From NCBI GenBank assembly GCA_000434215.1, contig HF999685.1, positions 16,616 through 43,908 of the forward strand: a stretch of DNA of 27,293 bases, given 5' to 3'. This DNA comes from Bacteroides sp. CAG:144 (lineage in GTDB: Bacteria; Bacteroidota; Bacteroidia; Bacteroidales; UBA11471). The position numbers and the translations under genes are program-made. Position 1 is the stretch's first letter, and the number at the start of each line of letters is the position of its first letter. Of the stretch, positions 16,111 through 24,702 are shown piece after piece. Below the pieces are notes generated by a model. The model did no database searches. It saw only the letters and a list, made by a program, of their open reading frames with translations, and had not been told where the DNA came from.

Positions 16111-19100
16111 TTAAAAACCGATCGTTACCGAAAGCGAATAGGTACGCGGTATCGACGAGTTGGCAGAACTACCTTGCTCGGGGTCGAAGCCGTGCCAACG
16201 TTTATCGGCAATAATAAAGAGGTTATTGGCTTGCGCCGAAATCTGGAAGTTGGACAAGTGCATTTTCTTGAGCACCTTTTTGTTGAAGATATACGAGAGC
16301 GACAAGCTGCGCAAACGCAAATTGTTGGTAGAACATACCCGCGCCGTCGAATAGTCGTACATCGACGTGCCATAGATATGATCGACATTGGCTCTCATAG
16401 GACGTATTCCCAAATTGGTATAGGTATTGTCGTCGTAAAGCGCCGGTATATTGGTATGCAATTCATCACCGGGTTCCCGCCAACGATTCAGAATTTCCCG
16501 TGTTACATTCTTCTCGGGGTCGAACACCGAATCGTAATCGCCGTAGATAAACGGCAAACGATTGACCGCTCCCAGCGAATAGGTGAACGAGCCGCGGAGA
16601 ATCCACTCTTTCCATCGGTATTCGAGATTGATACCTCCCGTATGAGGAGGAGAAACCACTCCCGACTTCACAAGTTCTATCTCATCTTCATAAAGGGTGT
16701 AATTTTTATAGGTTTTACTCAACCACGTAGCCGACGTATTACCTTTTTTATCATAAAAAACCGGCAATCCCGTTTCATGGTCAAGACCAGCAAACGGATA
16801 AGAATAAATCGTACCCAAAGCCTCTCCCTCGATCAAAGCCGATCCCGACAACATATTCTCTCGCGTGTTGTTCGTCTCGTCATTGGCCTTGATGAGTTCG
16901 TTTTTATTATACGAGTGTACAAAGCCGATAACCAAACGCATATCCTTTGTCTGTAACGGCGTAAATTTTACCGCCAATTCCACACCGCTGTTGTTGACAT
17001 TACCACCATTGATCTTCCGAATGGTATATCCGTTTACCGCCGAAATGGTTTTATTGACGATCATGTCGGTACCCACCTTCTTGTAAAAATCGACCGTCGC
17101 CGTGATACGGTCCAACAGGAAAGAAAAGTCCAAACCGACATTGTACTGCGTTGTTTTCTCCCAACGCAAGTCTTCATTCGGCCAATAAGCAACGGTCGAT
17201 GTAGCCATACCTGTATTGGAATCGATAGAACCTATCTGCATCACCAAATCGGGCGATGTACCTTTATCGACATTTCCCTGTATACCATAAGAGAGGCGCA
17301 AAGCCAAATAGGAAAGCCAATCTTCATAAGGTTTCATAAAGGCTTCGTTGGTCAACGCATATTTACCGGCTACGGACCAAATGGGCAGGAAACGATACTT
17401 AGGGTTCTCGCCGAACTGGTTGCTGCCATCCATACGCACATTGGCATTCAACGTGTACTTATCTTTATAGGAATAAATACCAGAGAAAATCCAAGAAACC
17501 GTATTGGCTCGGTTGTCTGTTATCACAGGGGTGAAAGCGCCGTTTTTCAAATCGACAATATAGGCATCGGTATAAGAGGGAGATATAACCTGCCCGCGCT
17601 CGGGCATCCAACCGTAGTGTGTACCTGAAAAACCGTCAGTAATCACACTGCGGATTTCAGAGGTAGCCAACGCGCTCACCAAATGACCTTTGAAATCTTT
17701 GGAATAACTCAATGTATTTCGTATATCGAGAGTCGTTTTGGTTGCCTCACTCTTCGACAAAACACCCCCTTGCGGTATAACGCTTTCGTTCCAAAAAGAA
17801 CTACCGAACTCCAATTCATCAAAAACATATCCGCGAAGTTGATTTACATAATAAGAATCTTCCTGTGCCCATGTCGTCGTTTTCGTTGCATTATATACAT
17901 ACGACCCGGTCATTTCATAACGCAAACCGTCGTAAATTTTCCACACGAAATTCATCAAACCGGTCAAGCTGGCAAGGTCGGCATAATTACCTGTGGTCTG
18001 CGACTCATGCAAAGCATTGAAAGCATAAGTCTGATTGGCCATATTACTTGTTGAAAAAGATTCATACGGACGGTAGAAGAAAAGCGAACCATCGGCATTA
18101 TAGGCTGGTATGGTACGTGCTGTTTCCCGGGCATAGGAGTCGGGATTGAAACTGCTGTGATATCCCTGATTATCGGTAATGGAACCATTCAACTGAAAGC
18201 CGATATATACTTTCGGGCTTATCCACGAATTGACTTTCAAAGTCGCCGTATAACGTTTAGACACCTCTTCCCGCGCCGTACCCTGAGAGATGGAGGCTCC
18301 GACGGAGGAATAATAGGTGGTGCTTTCGTTTCCGCCCGAAAGACTGAGCGTGTGATTTTGCGTTACGGCATTACGGAAAAGCAGATCGAACCAATCGGTA
18401 TTACGGTCGATCATCTCGGTTACAGCCGCATCGAATTGCGATCGCGTCAATTTCTTGGCATCATACTGAGCCTTCAACATCTCATAGCCGAGATTGAAAT
18501 CTTTCCGGGTATAAGAAAGTCGCGAATCGAGCAAATCTTTCGAGAGTTGCACCCGCTCACCGGCGTCCATCAAATAAAGACGACGATAATTTTCCCGTTG
18601 GTTGATCGAAACCGATCCATTGTATGTAACCTGTGCAGGGCCGTTACGTCCTTTCTTGGTTGTAACGACGATAACGCCATTGGCTGCCTGCACACCGTAT
18701 ATGGCCGTTGCCGAAGCGTCTTTCAGCACGGTAATACTCTCGATGTCATTGGGATTGACCCCCGCAATCGCATTACCGACAAGGTACTGGGCATCTTCGG
18801 CCAAAGGATCGAGGTTACCGCTCGCGTCCCAGTTGACACTGTTATCGTCGAGAATAATCCCGTCGAGTACCCACAAAGGCGCCGTATTCCCATATAAAGA
18901 AGAGGTTCCACGAATACGGATTTTCGGCGTGGCACTCGGGCCGCCACCGGTCGTCGTTACCGACATACCGGCAACCTGACCAGCCAACATCTGATCGATG
19001 GAAAATTTATCGGACAATTTTATTTCGTCCATCTCTATCTGGGAAACGGCACTCGCCAATTCCCGCCGATTGACATTCTGATAACCGGTTACCACCACCT

Positions 19101-19434
19101 CGTCGAGATAAGCACTCTTCTCGGTCATCGTTACATCTATGACTTTTTTGTCTCCGACCGCTACCTCTTTTTTCTCGAAACCGATCGAAGAAAAAACAAT
19201 AACCGTCCCGTTTTCATTGGGGACAAGAATCATATAACGGCCGTTTTCGTCGGTAATGGCTCCACCCGACGTAGAACCTTTCACCGCTACCGTTACACCG
19301 ACCAATGCTTCTTTTCCCGGGTCATAAACGTGCCCTGTAACGACTCTTACTTTTTGAGCCATTACCTGAGAAGAAGACAAAAGCAAAACAACAATACTTA
19401 ACAGTTGTAAATATTTTCTCATAGCACTTGGCAC
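16111..19434 (-). CDS. SusC/RagA-family TonB-dependent outer-membrane transporter
   Basis: A 1107-residue TonB-dependent importer. The signal peptide (MRKYLQLLSIVVLLLSSSQ...) is followed by a CarboxypepD_reg-like domain (about 32-112, VVTGHVYDPGKEALVGVTVA), the SusC signature LDEVVVTGYQ (about 115-124), a plug domain with IRIRGTSSLYGNTAPLWVLD, and a long barrel ending in the aromatic SLSVTIGF. There is no N-terminal STN domain, so it should not signal through an anti-sigma FecR system. The ATG at 19422 gives a better signal peptide than the one at 19434. It is the first gene of the four-gene operon; the substrate cannot be told from sequence. Confidence 0.97.
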   Translation of the reverse strand: MPSAMRKYLQLLSIVVLLLSSSQVMAQKVRVVTGHVYDPGKEALVGVTVAVKGSTSGGAITDENGRYMILVPNENGTVIVFSSIGFEKKEVAVGDKKVIDVTMTEKSAYLDEVVVTGYQNVNRRELASAVSQIEMDEIKLSDKFSIDQMLAGQVAGMSVTTTGGGPSATPKIRIRGTSSLYGNTAPLWVLDGIILDDNSVNWDASGNLDPLAEDAQYLVGNAIAGVNPNDIESITVLKDASATAIYGVQAANGVIVVTTKKGRNGPAQVTYNGSVSINQRENYRRLYLMDAGERVQLSKDLLDSRLSYTRKDFNLGYEMLKAQYDAKKLTRSQFDAAVTEMIDRNTDWFDLLFRNAVTQNHTLSLSGGNESTTYYSSVGASISQGTAREEVSKRYTATLKVNSWISPKVYIGFQLNGSITDNQGYHSSFNPDSYARETARTIPAYNADGSLFFYRPYESFSTSNMANQTYAFNALHESQTTGNYADLASLTGLMNFVWKIYDGLRYEMTGSYVYNATKTTTWAQEDSYYVNQLRGYVFDELEFGSSFWNESVIPQGGVLSKSEATKTTLDIRNTLSYSKDFKGHLVSALATSEIRSVITDGFSGTHYGWMPERGQVISPSYTDAYIVDLKNGAFTPVITDNRANTVSWIFSGIYSYKDKYTLNANVRMDGSNQFGENPKYRFLPIWSVAGKYALTNEAFMKPYEDWLSYLALRLSYGIQGNVDKGTSPDLVMQIGSIDSNTGMATSTVAYWPNEDLRWEKTTQYNVGLDFSFLLDRITATVDFYKKVGTDMIVNKTISAVNGYTIRKINGGNVNNSGVELAVKFTPLQTKDMRLVIGFVHSYNKNELIKANDETNNTRENMLSGSALIEGEALGTIYSYPFAGLDHETGLPVFYDKKGNTSATWLSKTYKNYTLYEDEIELVKSGVVSPPHTGGINLEYRWKEWILRGSFTYSLGAVNRLPFIYGDYDSVFDPEKNVTREILNRWREPGDELHTNIPALYDDNTYTNLGIRPMRANVDHIYGTSMYDYSTARVCSTNNLRLRSLSLSYIFNKKVLKKMHLSNFQISAQANNLFIIADKRWHGFDPEQGSSANSSIPRTYSLSVTIGF

Positions 19435-19488
19435 AATTACCTTTAAAAGGGTAATATTTTAGGTAAACTTTTGGTGTCTTAATGCTCG

Positions 19489-19496
19489 CAAAGTTA
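19489..19496 (-). promoter_or_regulatory. SusCD operon promoter -7 box
   Basis: On the minus strand TAACTTTG matches TAnnTTTG exactly, about 55-67 bases before the susC start. A TTG about 24 bases upstream is a poor -33 candidate because the spacing is long. Confidence 0.55.
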
Positions 19497-19791
19497 TAAT
19501 AAAGACAGTAAAATAAAAAACAATATTACGTTTTTTATTTCATTCTTCACAAGCAGTATCATTTTGTCAGACCAATAAGATAAATGTTATCTGCTTTTTA
19601 TTCAGTCATATATATATCATTTCAAAAAGATTTTTTCCGCAGGATTTTTTTTCATTTTTATTTCTACATATCGCATTTTTAATATCCAATAATAGGATTT
19701 TTATGAAATAATATGCAATATATTTGCAAACAATAAACCCAAACAGTCGACATTCCCTCGTGAAAAGATAGATTTTCTTTCTCCTTTTACG
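19497..19791. other. AT-rich divergent spacer between susC and miaA
   Basis: About 300 bases, strongly AT-rich, with runs such as GGATTTTTTTTCATTTTTAT near 19640. Besides the two outward promoters it holds one further plus-strand TATATTTG (19719-19726), which matches the -7 consensus and could be a second miaA promoter or chance in AT-rich DNA. I see no gene, no regulator-type palindrome and no RNA gene here. Confidence 0.6.
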
Positions 19792-19799
19792 TATCTTTG
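19792..19799 (+). promoter_or_regulatory. miaA promoter -7 box
   Basis: TATCTTTG is an exact match to TAnnTTTG, 34 bases before the miaA ATG. It is preceded by a T-rich stretch but no clear TTTG at -33. Confidence 0.6.
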
Positions 19800-19833
19800 C
19801 AACAAACAGGAACCGAATCTTGCATATAACTTC

Positions 19834-20748
19834 ATGGACATCATCACTTTATTAGGCCCTACGGCATCGGGAAAAACGGCTCTGGGTGTACTGCTCGCCG
19901 ACGCTCTGCATACCGAAATCATCAGCGCCGACTCCCGACAGATATACCGACGCATGGATATAGGTACGGGAAAAGACCTGAATGAATATACGGTAATGGG
20001 ACGACAGATACCGTACCACTTGATAGATATATGCGAACCGGGCTATAAATACAACCTCTACGAATATCAGCGCGACTTCAATACCGCCTTCGACGAGATA
20101 CGTCGAAGGGGAAACACCCCTCTCCTATGCGGCGGAACGGGATTGTATATCGAAACCGTACTGAAAGGCTACTGCATGCCGCTCGTCCCCGAAAACAAAG
20201 CTCTGCGCGAATCGTTGGCCGGGAAGTCGCTGGCAGAACTGGAAGAGATTCTAAAAACCTACAAAACCCTACATAACAAAACCGACGTGGATACTTGTAA
20301 ACGGGCTATCCGAGCCATAGAAATAGGGGAATACTACAAAAACATGCCGCCGGAAAAACGCAGGGATACTCCGCTCGAAAGTTATATAATAGGTATAGAC
20401 ATAGATCGGGAACTGCGTCGTAAACGTATTTCGGACCGCCTTAAAGCCCGTCTCGAAAACGGTATGGTCGAAGAGGTGAAAGCTCTCCTCGACGAGGGTA
20501 TCGCGGCAGAAGACCTGATTTACTACGGACTGGAATATAAATACCTGACCGAATACATTCGAGGCGACTACTCTTACAATGAAATGTTCTCACGCCTTGA
20601 AATCGCCATTCATCAATTCGCCAAACGGCAAATGACTTGGTTCAGGGGTATGGAACGCCGAGGATTCACCATACACTGGGTCGACGGAACTCTTCCTTTT
20701 GAATTATTGTGTAAACAGATTACGGAAAAAATAAAAGAACAGATATAG
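19834..20748 (+). CDS. miaA: tRNA dimethylallyltransferase
   Basis: A 304-residue IPP transferase that adds dimethylallyl to A37 of tRNAs reading UNN codons. The P-loop is GPTASGKT (residues 8-15), followed by the conserved ISADSRQIYRRMDIGTGK (29-46), HLIDICEPG and LLCGGTGLYIETVLKGY (about 96-112). The C-terminal block includes GLEYKYLTEYI and FAKRQMTWFRG, both typical of MiaA. Length is as expected. It reads alone from its own promoter, divergent from the SusCD operon. Its stop codon lies in the left arm of an inverted repeat. Confidence 0.98.
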   Translation: MDIITLLGPTASGKTALGVLLADALHTEIISADSRQIYRRMDIGTGKDLNEYTVMGRQIPYHLIDICEPGYKYNLYEYQRDFNTAFDEIRRRGNTPLLCGGTGLYIETVLKGYCMPLVPENKALRESLAGKSLAELEEILKTYKTLHNKTDVDTCKRAIRAIEIGEYYKNMPPEKRRDTPLESYIIGIDIDRELRRKRISDRLKARLENGMVEEVKALLDEGIAAEDLIYYGLEYKYLTEYIRGDYSYNEMFSRLEIAIHQFAKRQMTWFRGMERRGFTIHWVDGTLPFELLCKQITEKIKEQI

Positions 20749-20798
20749 AGACCGCGATTGAGAAAATACAAAACACAAAAAAGAAATCTCTATATCTG
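20740..20798 (+). repeat. Inverted repeat spanning the miaA stop codon
   Basis: CAGATATAGAGA (20740-20751) and TCTCTATATCTG (20787-20798) are perfect 12-base inverted repeats around a 35-base A-rich loop. The loop is longer than in ordinary intrinsic terminators, though TTCTGTTTTC follows. It may be a weak terminator or an mRNA 3'-end structure. Confidence 0.5.
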
Positions 20799-20872
20799 CC
20801 CTTCTGTTTTCTATAAACAAATAATCCGTTTTTTCGTTCACCATAAATTATTCTTTTTTCGGCAAAAATTCT

Positions 20873-20880
20873 TTCCTTTG
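20873..20880 (+). promoter_or_regulatory. Candidate promoter -7 box of the PAP2 gene
   Basis: TTCCTTTG differs at one position from TAnnTTTG and lies 19 bases before the start of the PAP2 gene. No clear -33 element is visible. Confidence 0.35.
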
Positions 20881-20899
20881 CAGAAAATATCTTTTATCC

Positions 20900-22321
20900 A
20901 TGCACAAGTTCCATAAACAGATTTTTCTGCTTTCCATTATAGGAATCATCTCGGCCGTAAACATACAACCGGCTGCCTCATTCGAAAAAACAGATACGAC
21001 AAACCGAGTACTACTCTCCCCGGCCGCTCTCTCCATAAATGCCGACAAGTCCTATTCCCGCCCCTTGTTCTACGGGGAAAGACAGAAGAGGCTCGACAAA
21101 CTCACCTCGAAAGAGTGGTTCAAAATGACATCGGTCTCGGTTCCGCTTATACTGAGCGGCATAGCCGTGGAATGGGCCAAACAGCCTGTCAACGACCTGC
21201 GTAACGCCTATGTTCCCAACTTCCGCCATAAATACGACGATTACCTGCAATACGCTCCGGCGGTCCTTATGCTCGGGCTGAAAATAGGCGGGGTAAAAAG
21301 CCGCAGTTCGTGGGGACGCATGATTACCGCCGACGCTTTCTCCGTCGCGATCATGGCAACCCTTGTAAACGGTATCAAATATACGGCCAAATCGCAACGA
21401 CCTAATTCGGGCAGCCACAACTCTTTCCCGTCGGGACACACGGCCACGGCATTCATGGCAGCCACCATGTTCCACAAGGAATACGGCATACGCAGTCCGT
21501 GGTACAGCGTAGCGGGCTATACCATCGCTACGGCAACCGCCTATTCCCGACTGCTCAACAATCGGCACTGGATTTCCGATGTTCTGGCCGGGGCGGGTAT
21601 CGGTATCATCTCGACGGAGCTGGGGTATTGGATCACGGGGCTGATTTTCAAAGATAAAGGAATACAATGGAAAGAATATGACTATGATCTGCGTTTTCCC
21701 GACCGGACTCCCTCGTTTCTCGGATTATATACCGGATATATGTTCATGCCGAGAGAGATACGCTTGTCGGACGAATTGGTATTCCATACCTCGGCCGGAG
21801 CCAGCTCGGGTATCGAAGGGGCATGGTTTATCAATAATTACGTAGGTATAGGCGGACAAGTCATTGCCAGCCATGTCCCGGCACAGTTGCAAATGAACGA
21901 CTCTTTTGCCTCCTACCTCCCGGGACGGAAGACGGCTGTGGTGGAAGACGGTATAGATTTCGTATCGGCCTCTGTTGGAGCCTACTTCGATTGCGCATTG
22001 ACTTACCGATGGTCAATAGGTAGCAAACTGCTGGCAGGCTATTCTTTTTCCGATGCGCAAACATTATACTTATCCGAAGATGAAGGAGAAACGACTATTC
22101 CGTTCCTGAAACTGAAAGAGATGCACGCACCCGACTTCCAAACCGGTCTCAACATCTCCTATTGGGCCAAGCTGAAAATGGGATTCCGCTTCTTTTTCGA
22201 TTACACTCTTACTCCTGCCCGGTATCGCTACTATTTCGCAGACAAACCGAACGTCATAACAAGCGTAAATAAAAATCTTTCTTCGTTTACCTTAGGTGCA
22301 TCGGTCAATATTCTTTTATAA
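20900..22321 (+). CDS. PAP2-family phosphatase with C-terminal beta-barrel-like domain
   Basis: A 473-residue protein: signal peptide or anchor (about 1-26), then a PAP2 phosphatase domain with all three motifs: K160-x6-R167-P168, PSGH (177-180) and SR216-217-x5-H223-x3-D227. Hydrophobic segments flank these (about 78-92, 140-158, 228-250). Such enzymes remove phosphate from membrane lipid phosphates (lipid A, undecaprenyl pyrophosphate or phosphatidic acid). The remaining 210 residues are rich in alternating aromatic/hydrophobic strands (SFLGLYTGYMFM, FTLGASVNILL at the end) and look like a small outer-membrane barrel, suggesting a two-domain envelope protein. The exact substrate is unknown. 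Its 3' end overlaps the convergent NmrA-like gene by six bases. Confidence 0.88.
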   Translation: MHKFHKQIFLLSIIGIISAVNIQPAASFEKTDTTNRVLLSPAALSINADKSYSRPLFYGERQKRLDKLTSKEWFKMTSVSVPLILSGIAVEWAKQPVNDLRNAYVPNFRHKYDDYLQYAPAVLMLGLKIGGVKSRSSWGRMITADAFSVAIMATLVNGIKYTAKSQRPNSGSHNSFPSGHTATAFMAATMFHKEYGIRSPWYSVAGYTIATATAYSRLLNNRHWISDVLAGAGIGIISTELGYWITGLIFKDKGIQWKEYDYDLRFPDRTPSFLGLYTGYMFMPREIRLSDELVFHTSAGASSGIEGAWFINNYVGIGGQVIASHVPAQLQMNDSFASYLPGRKTAVVEDGIDFVSASVGAYFDCALTYRWSIGSKLLAGYSFSDAQTLYLSEDEGETTIPFLKLKEMHAPDFQTGLNISYWAKLKMGFRFFFDYTLTPARYRYYFADKPNVITSVNKNLSSFTLGASVNILL

Positions 22322-23251
22322 ATGGCGATACATTCCGTGTAAATAATCCGAAAGCATCGTCAACTGAGAACCGAATAAGAAAGGCCCGCTCTCTTTTTGA
22401 GAAAACCAGCGACGTATGCGTTGCCGCAACTGCTCTTGTTCGGCATGACGGCCGAGCAATCTTTTCAATGTATAATCGCTCAAATCGTAACAATTCAAAG
22501 ATATGGCTTTCGCCACGGAACAAAGACGGTCGACCGTATCGTCAGGAATATCCATTTGTAAAAGCGTCTTTCTGTAAAACGCCAAATCGACCGACTCGTA
22601 TTTCACCCGGCCGGAATAATATTGAGAGAGTTTTGCCGCTATATCATCGAAGGAATAGGTAATTTCATGACTCAAGGTATAAGCCCTATTTTCTACCCCA
22701 AAACGACCGGTTACAAAAGGGAGTATCGCTTCGGCCACATCGTGTACCGATACAAACCCAACGCGCCCGTTCCCCGCAGGATAATAAATACCCGTCCCCT
22801 GTTCCGTCCCTATGAAAAACGGAAGATTTTCCATCAGTATATTCACCCTGAAAACAGCATAGGGTATGCCGCTCTGCTGTATATGCATCTCTGTTTCCCG
22901 ATTCTCTTGCATAGGAAGGGAGACCGAATCGCCCCGACCTGCTGAACTGATGAATATAATCCTTTTTACCCCTTCTGCAACAGCCTCATGTAACAAGTTC
23001 AAGTATCCGCAACGGCAGTCGGTAAACAAATTGAAAGTAGATATCAATAACGTATCCACCCCTTTCAACGCTCTATCAAGCGAAGGCAAATCATAAAAAG
23101 AAGAGACAACCGGTTCAAAGCCGTCTTCATGGCTCAATCTGTCGTAAGGAGTTACCATCACCCGCACCGGTTCGTGCTCTTTTTGAGACAAGAGCAGCTG
23201 CAATAACGCATGTCCCACCGGGGAACTGATGATATCGGTAATAAGAATCAT
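22316..23251 (-). CDS. NmrA-like NAD(P)-binding (atypical SDR) family protein
   Basis: A 311-residue Rossmann-fold protein of the NmrA/YtfG type. The blocks VDTLLISTFNLF, EGVKRIIFISSAGRGDS and SGIPYAVFRVNILMENLP (about 147-164) and the later GFVSVHDVAEAILPFVTG match the family. The N-terminal strand is MILITDIISSPVGHALLQLL; the usual glycine-rich TGATGxxG loop is largely lost and only the last glycine remains, so cofactor binding may be weak or changed. The likely role is a quinone or NAD(P)H oxidoreductase or a redox-sensing regulator; the substrate is unknown. It lies 44 bases after nhaA and is probably co-transcribed with it. Its stop overlaps the convergent PAP2 gene. Confidence 0.8.
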   Translation of the reverse strand: MILITDIISSPVGHALLQLLLSQKEHEPVRVMVTPYDRLSHEDGFEPVVSSFYDLPSLDRALKGVDTLLISTFNLFTDCRCGYLNLLHEAVAEGVKRIIFISSAGRGDSVSLPMQENRETEMHIQQSGIPYAVFRVNILMENLPFFIGTEQGTGIYYPAGNGRVGFVSVHDVAEAILPFVTGRFGVENRAYTLSHEITYSFDDIAAKLSQYYSGRVKYESVDLAFYRKTLLQMDIPDDTVDRLCSVAKAISLNCYDLSDYTLKRLLGRHAEQEQLRQRIRRWFSQKESGPFLFGSQLTMLSDYLHGMYRHL

Positions 23252-23295
23252 AACAGGTATTTTTCAAAGGAAAACACCCATTACCAGAAATTTGT

Positions 23296-24645
23296 TTACT
23301 CGTTGACAGGCTTTTTAGGCAAAGTCGAGGATAGAATAAAATACCCGATTACACCCGACAACAAAGAACCGACCAAAATACCGAGTTTCGCCTGATTCAA
23401 TAACAACACATTCGTTGCGCTATCAAGCGGGAAAGAAAGATTGGCAATAAATAACGAAACCGTAAATCCAATTCCTCCCAAAGCCGAAACGCCGGCTATC
23501 ATAGGCCATGTTACAATATCGGGCTTTTTCGCCCAGCCGAATACGACAGGAAGATAAGAAAACAGCATGATTCCGATAAACTTTCCGGCCACCAAAGCCA
23601 CCCATATCGACAAACTTATTCCCTGAAACAAAGATAAAAATGTAATGTCGGACAATGAAATGCCGGCATTGGCAAAGGCAAACAACGGTATGATCAAATA
23701 ATTGATAAGCGGGTGCAATGTGTCTTCCAAGTCTTGTAAAGGGCTTATCACCTTATCCGATGCCGACTCGACAGACTTCAATGCATTCAACTGTTCGGGC
23801 GAAAGAATATATGTTTCACCGCGTTTGATCTGCTTCGTCTGGGGAAAGTCCCTCACAGCTTCACATATTTCATCGATGAAACGTCGCGTATCCATTACCG
23901 GATGCGCCGGTACGCAAAAAGCGACCAATACACCCGCTATCGTAGGATGTATACCGGAGTGCAAGAAAAAATACCATACGGTAACGCCACCGACCACATA
24001 AAACAATTTGCTATGGATATGCAAACGCGATCCCAATAAAAGCACGCCCAATACCAATGCCGAATATACAAGCCATAAAATCGATAACTGTTCGGTATAA
24101 AACAATGCGATAACCAATATACCGCCTATATCATCGGCAATGGCCAAAGTCGCCAAAAATATTTTCAATCCTATCGGAACTCTTTTTCCGAACATGCTCA
24201 ATATTCCCAACGAAAAAGCAATATCGGTCGCCATAGGAATTGCACTACCCTGCAATATTGCCGCGTCTGACGATAACAAACGATAAATCGTTATGGGCAA
24301 TACGATTCCCCCTACGGCTGCAATGACCGGCAAAAGAGCTTTTCTTAAAGAGGATAACTCTCCGACCAAGACCTCCCGCTTTATTTCCAATCCTACGGAA
24401 AAAAAGAAAATAGCCATCAGCGCATCATTGATGACCTGCATCAATGACATGGCATGGCCGTGATGTTCAAACAGATTAAAATCGCCGATTTGCAGCAATA
24501 CCGGCCGTTCCCACCATGAAAAATAAAGGGTTTGCAACGGACTATTGGCAATAACCATTGCCAGTACCGTAACGGCAATCAACACATAACCGCCATTGGC
24601 ATAATTATGCAAAGATTTGCGCAAAGCGTAAATGCGATCTATCAT
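23296..24645 (-). CDS. nhaA: Na+/H+ antiporter NhaA
   Basis: A 449-residue inner-membrane antiporter that expels Na+ in exchange for H+. About 12 membrane segments are visible. The transport-site aspartates are D171-D172 in LAIADDIGGILVIALFY, equivalent to D163-D164 of E. coli NhaA, and D141 in IPMATDIAFSLGIL corresponds to D133. A longer hydrophilic loop around 260-310 (DEICEAVRDFPQTKQIKRGE) makes it larger than E. coli NhaA (388 residues). It starts 57 bases after lepA on the same strand with no visible terminator between, so the two are probably in one transcript. Confidence 0.97.
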   Translation of the reverse strand: MIDRIYALRKSLHNYANGGYVLIAVTVLAMVIANSPLQTLYFSWWERPVLLQIGDFNLFEHHGHAMSLMQVINDALMAIFFFSVGLEIKREVLVGELSSLRKALLPVIAAVGGIVLPITIYRLLSSDAAILQGSAIPMATDIAFSLGILSMFGKRVPIGLKIFLATLAIADDIGGILVIALFYTEQLSILWLVYSALVLGVLLLGSRLHIHSKLFYVVGGVTVWYFFLHSGIHPTIAGVLVAFCVPAHPVMDTRRFIDEICEAVRDFPQTKQIKRGETYILSPEQLNALKSVESASDKVISPLQDLEDTLHPLINYLIIPLFAFANAGISLSDITFLSLFQGISLSIWVALVAGKFIGIMLFSYLPVVFGWAKKPDIVTWPMIAGVSALGGIGFTVSLFIANLSFPLDSATNVLLLNQAKLGILVGSLLSGVIGYFILSSTLPKKPVNE

Positions 24646-24702
24646 ACCAAATCTTTTTTCCGATTAAAACAAGTTAAAAAGACTTTTGTTCCGCATAAGT
24701 TA

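Noticed and set aside
15949..16956. Plus-strand ORF of 335 codons across susD and susC
   Set aside because: It is antisense to two unmistakable genes and crosses their junction; the composition is basic and low in known motifs, as expected of a shadow frame.
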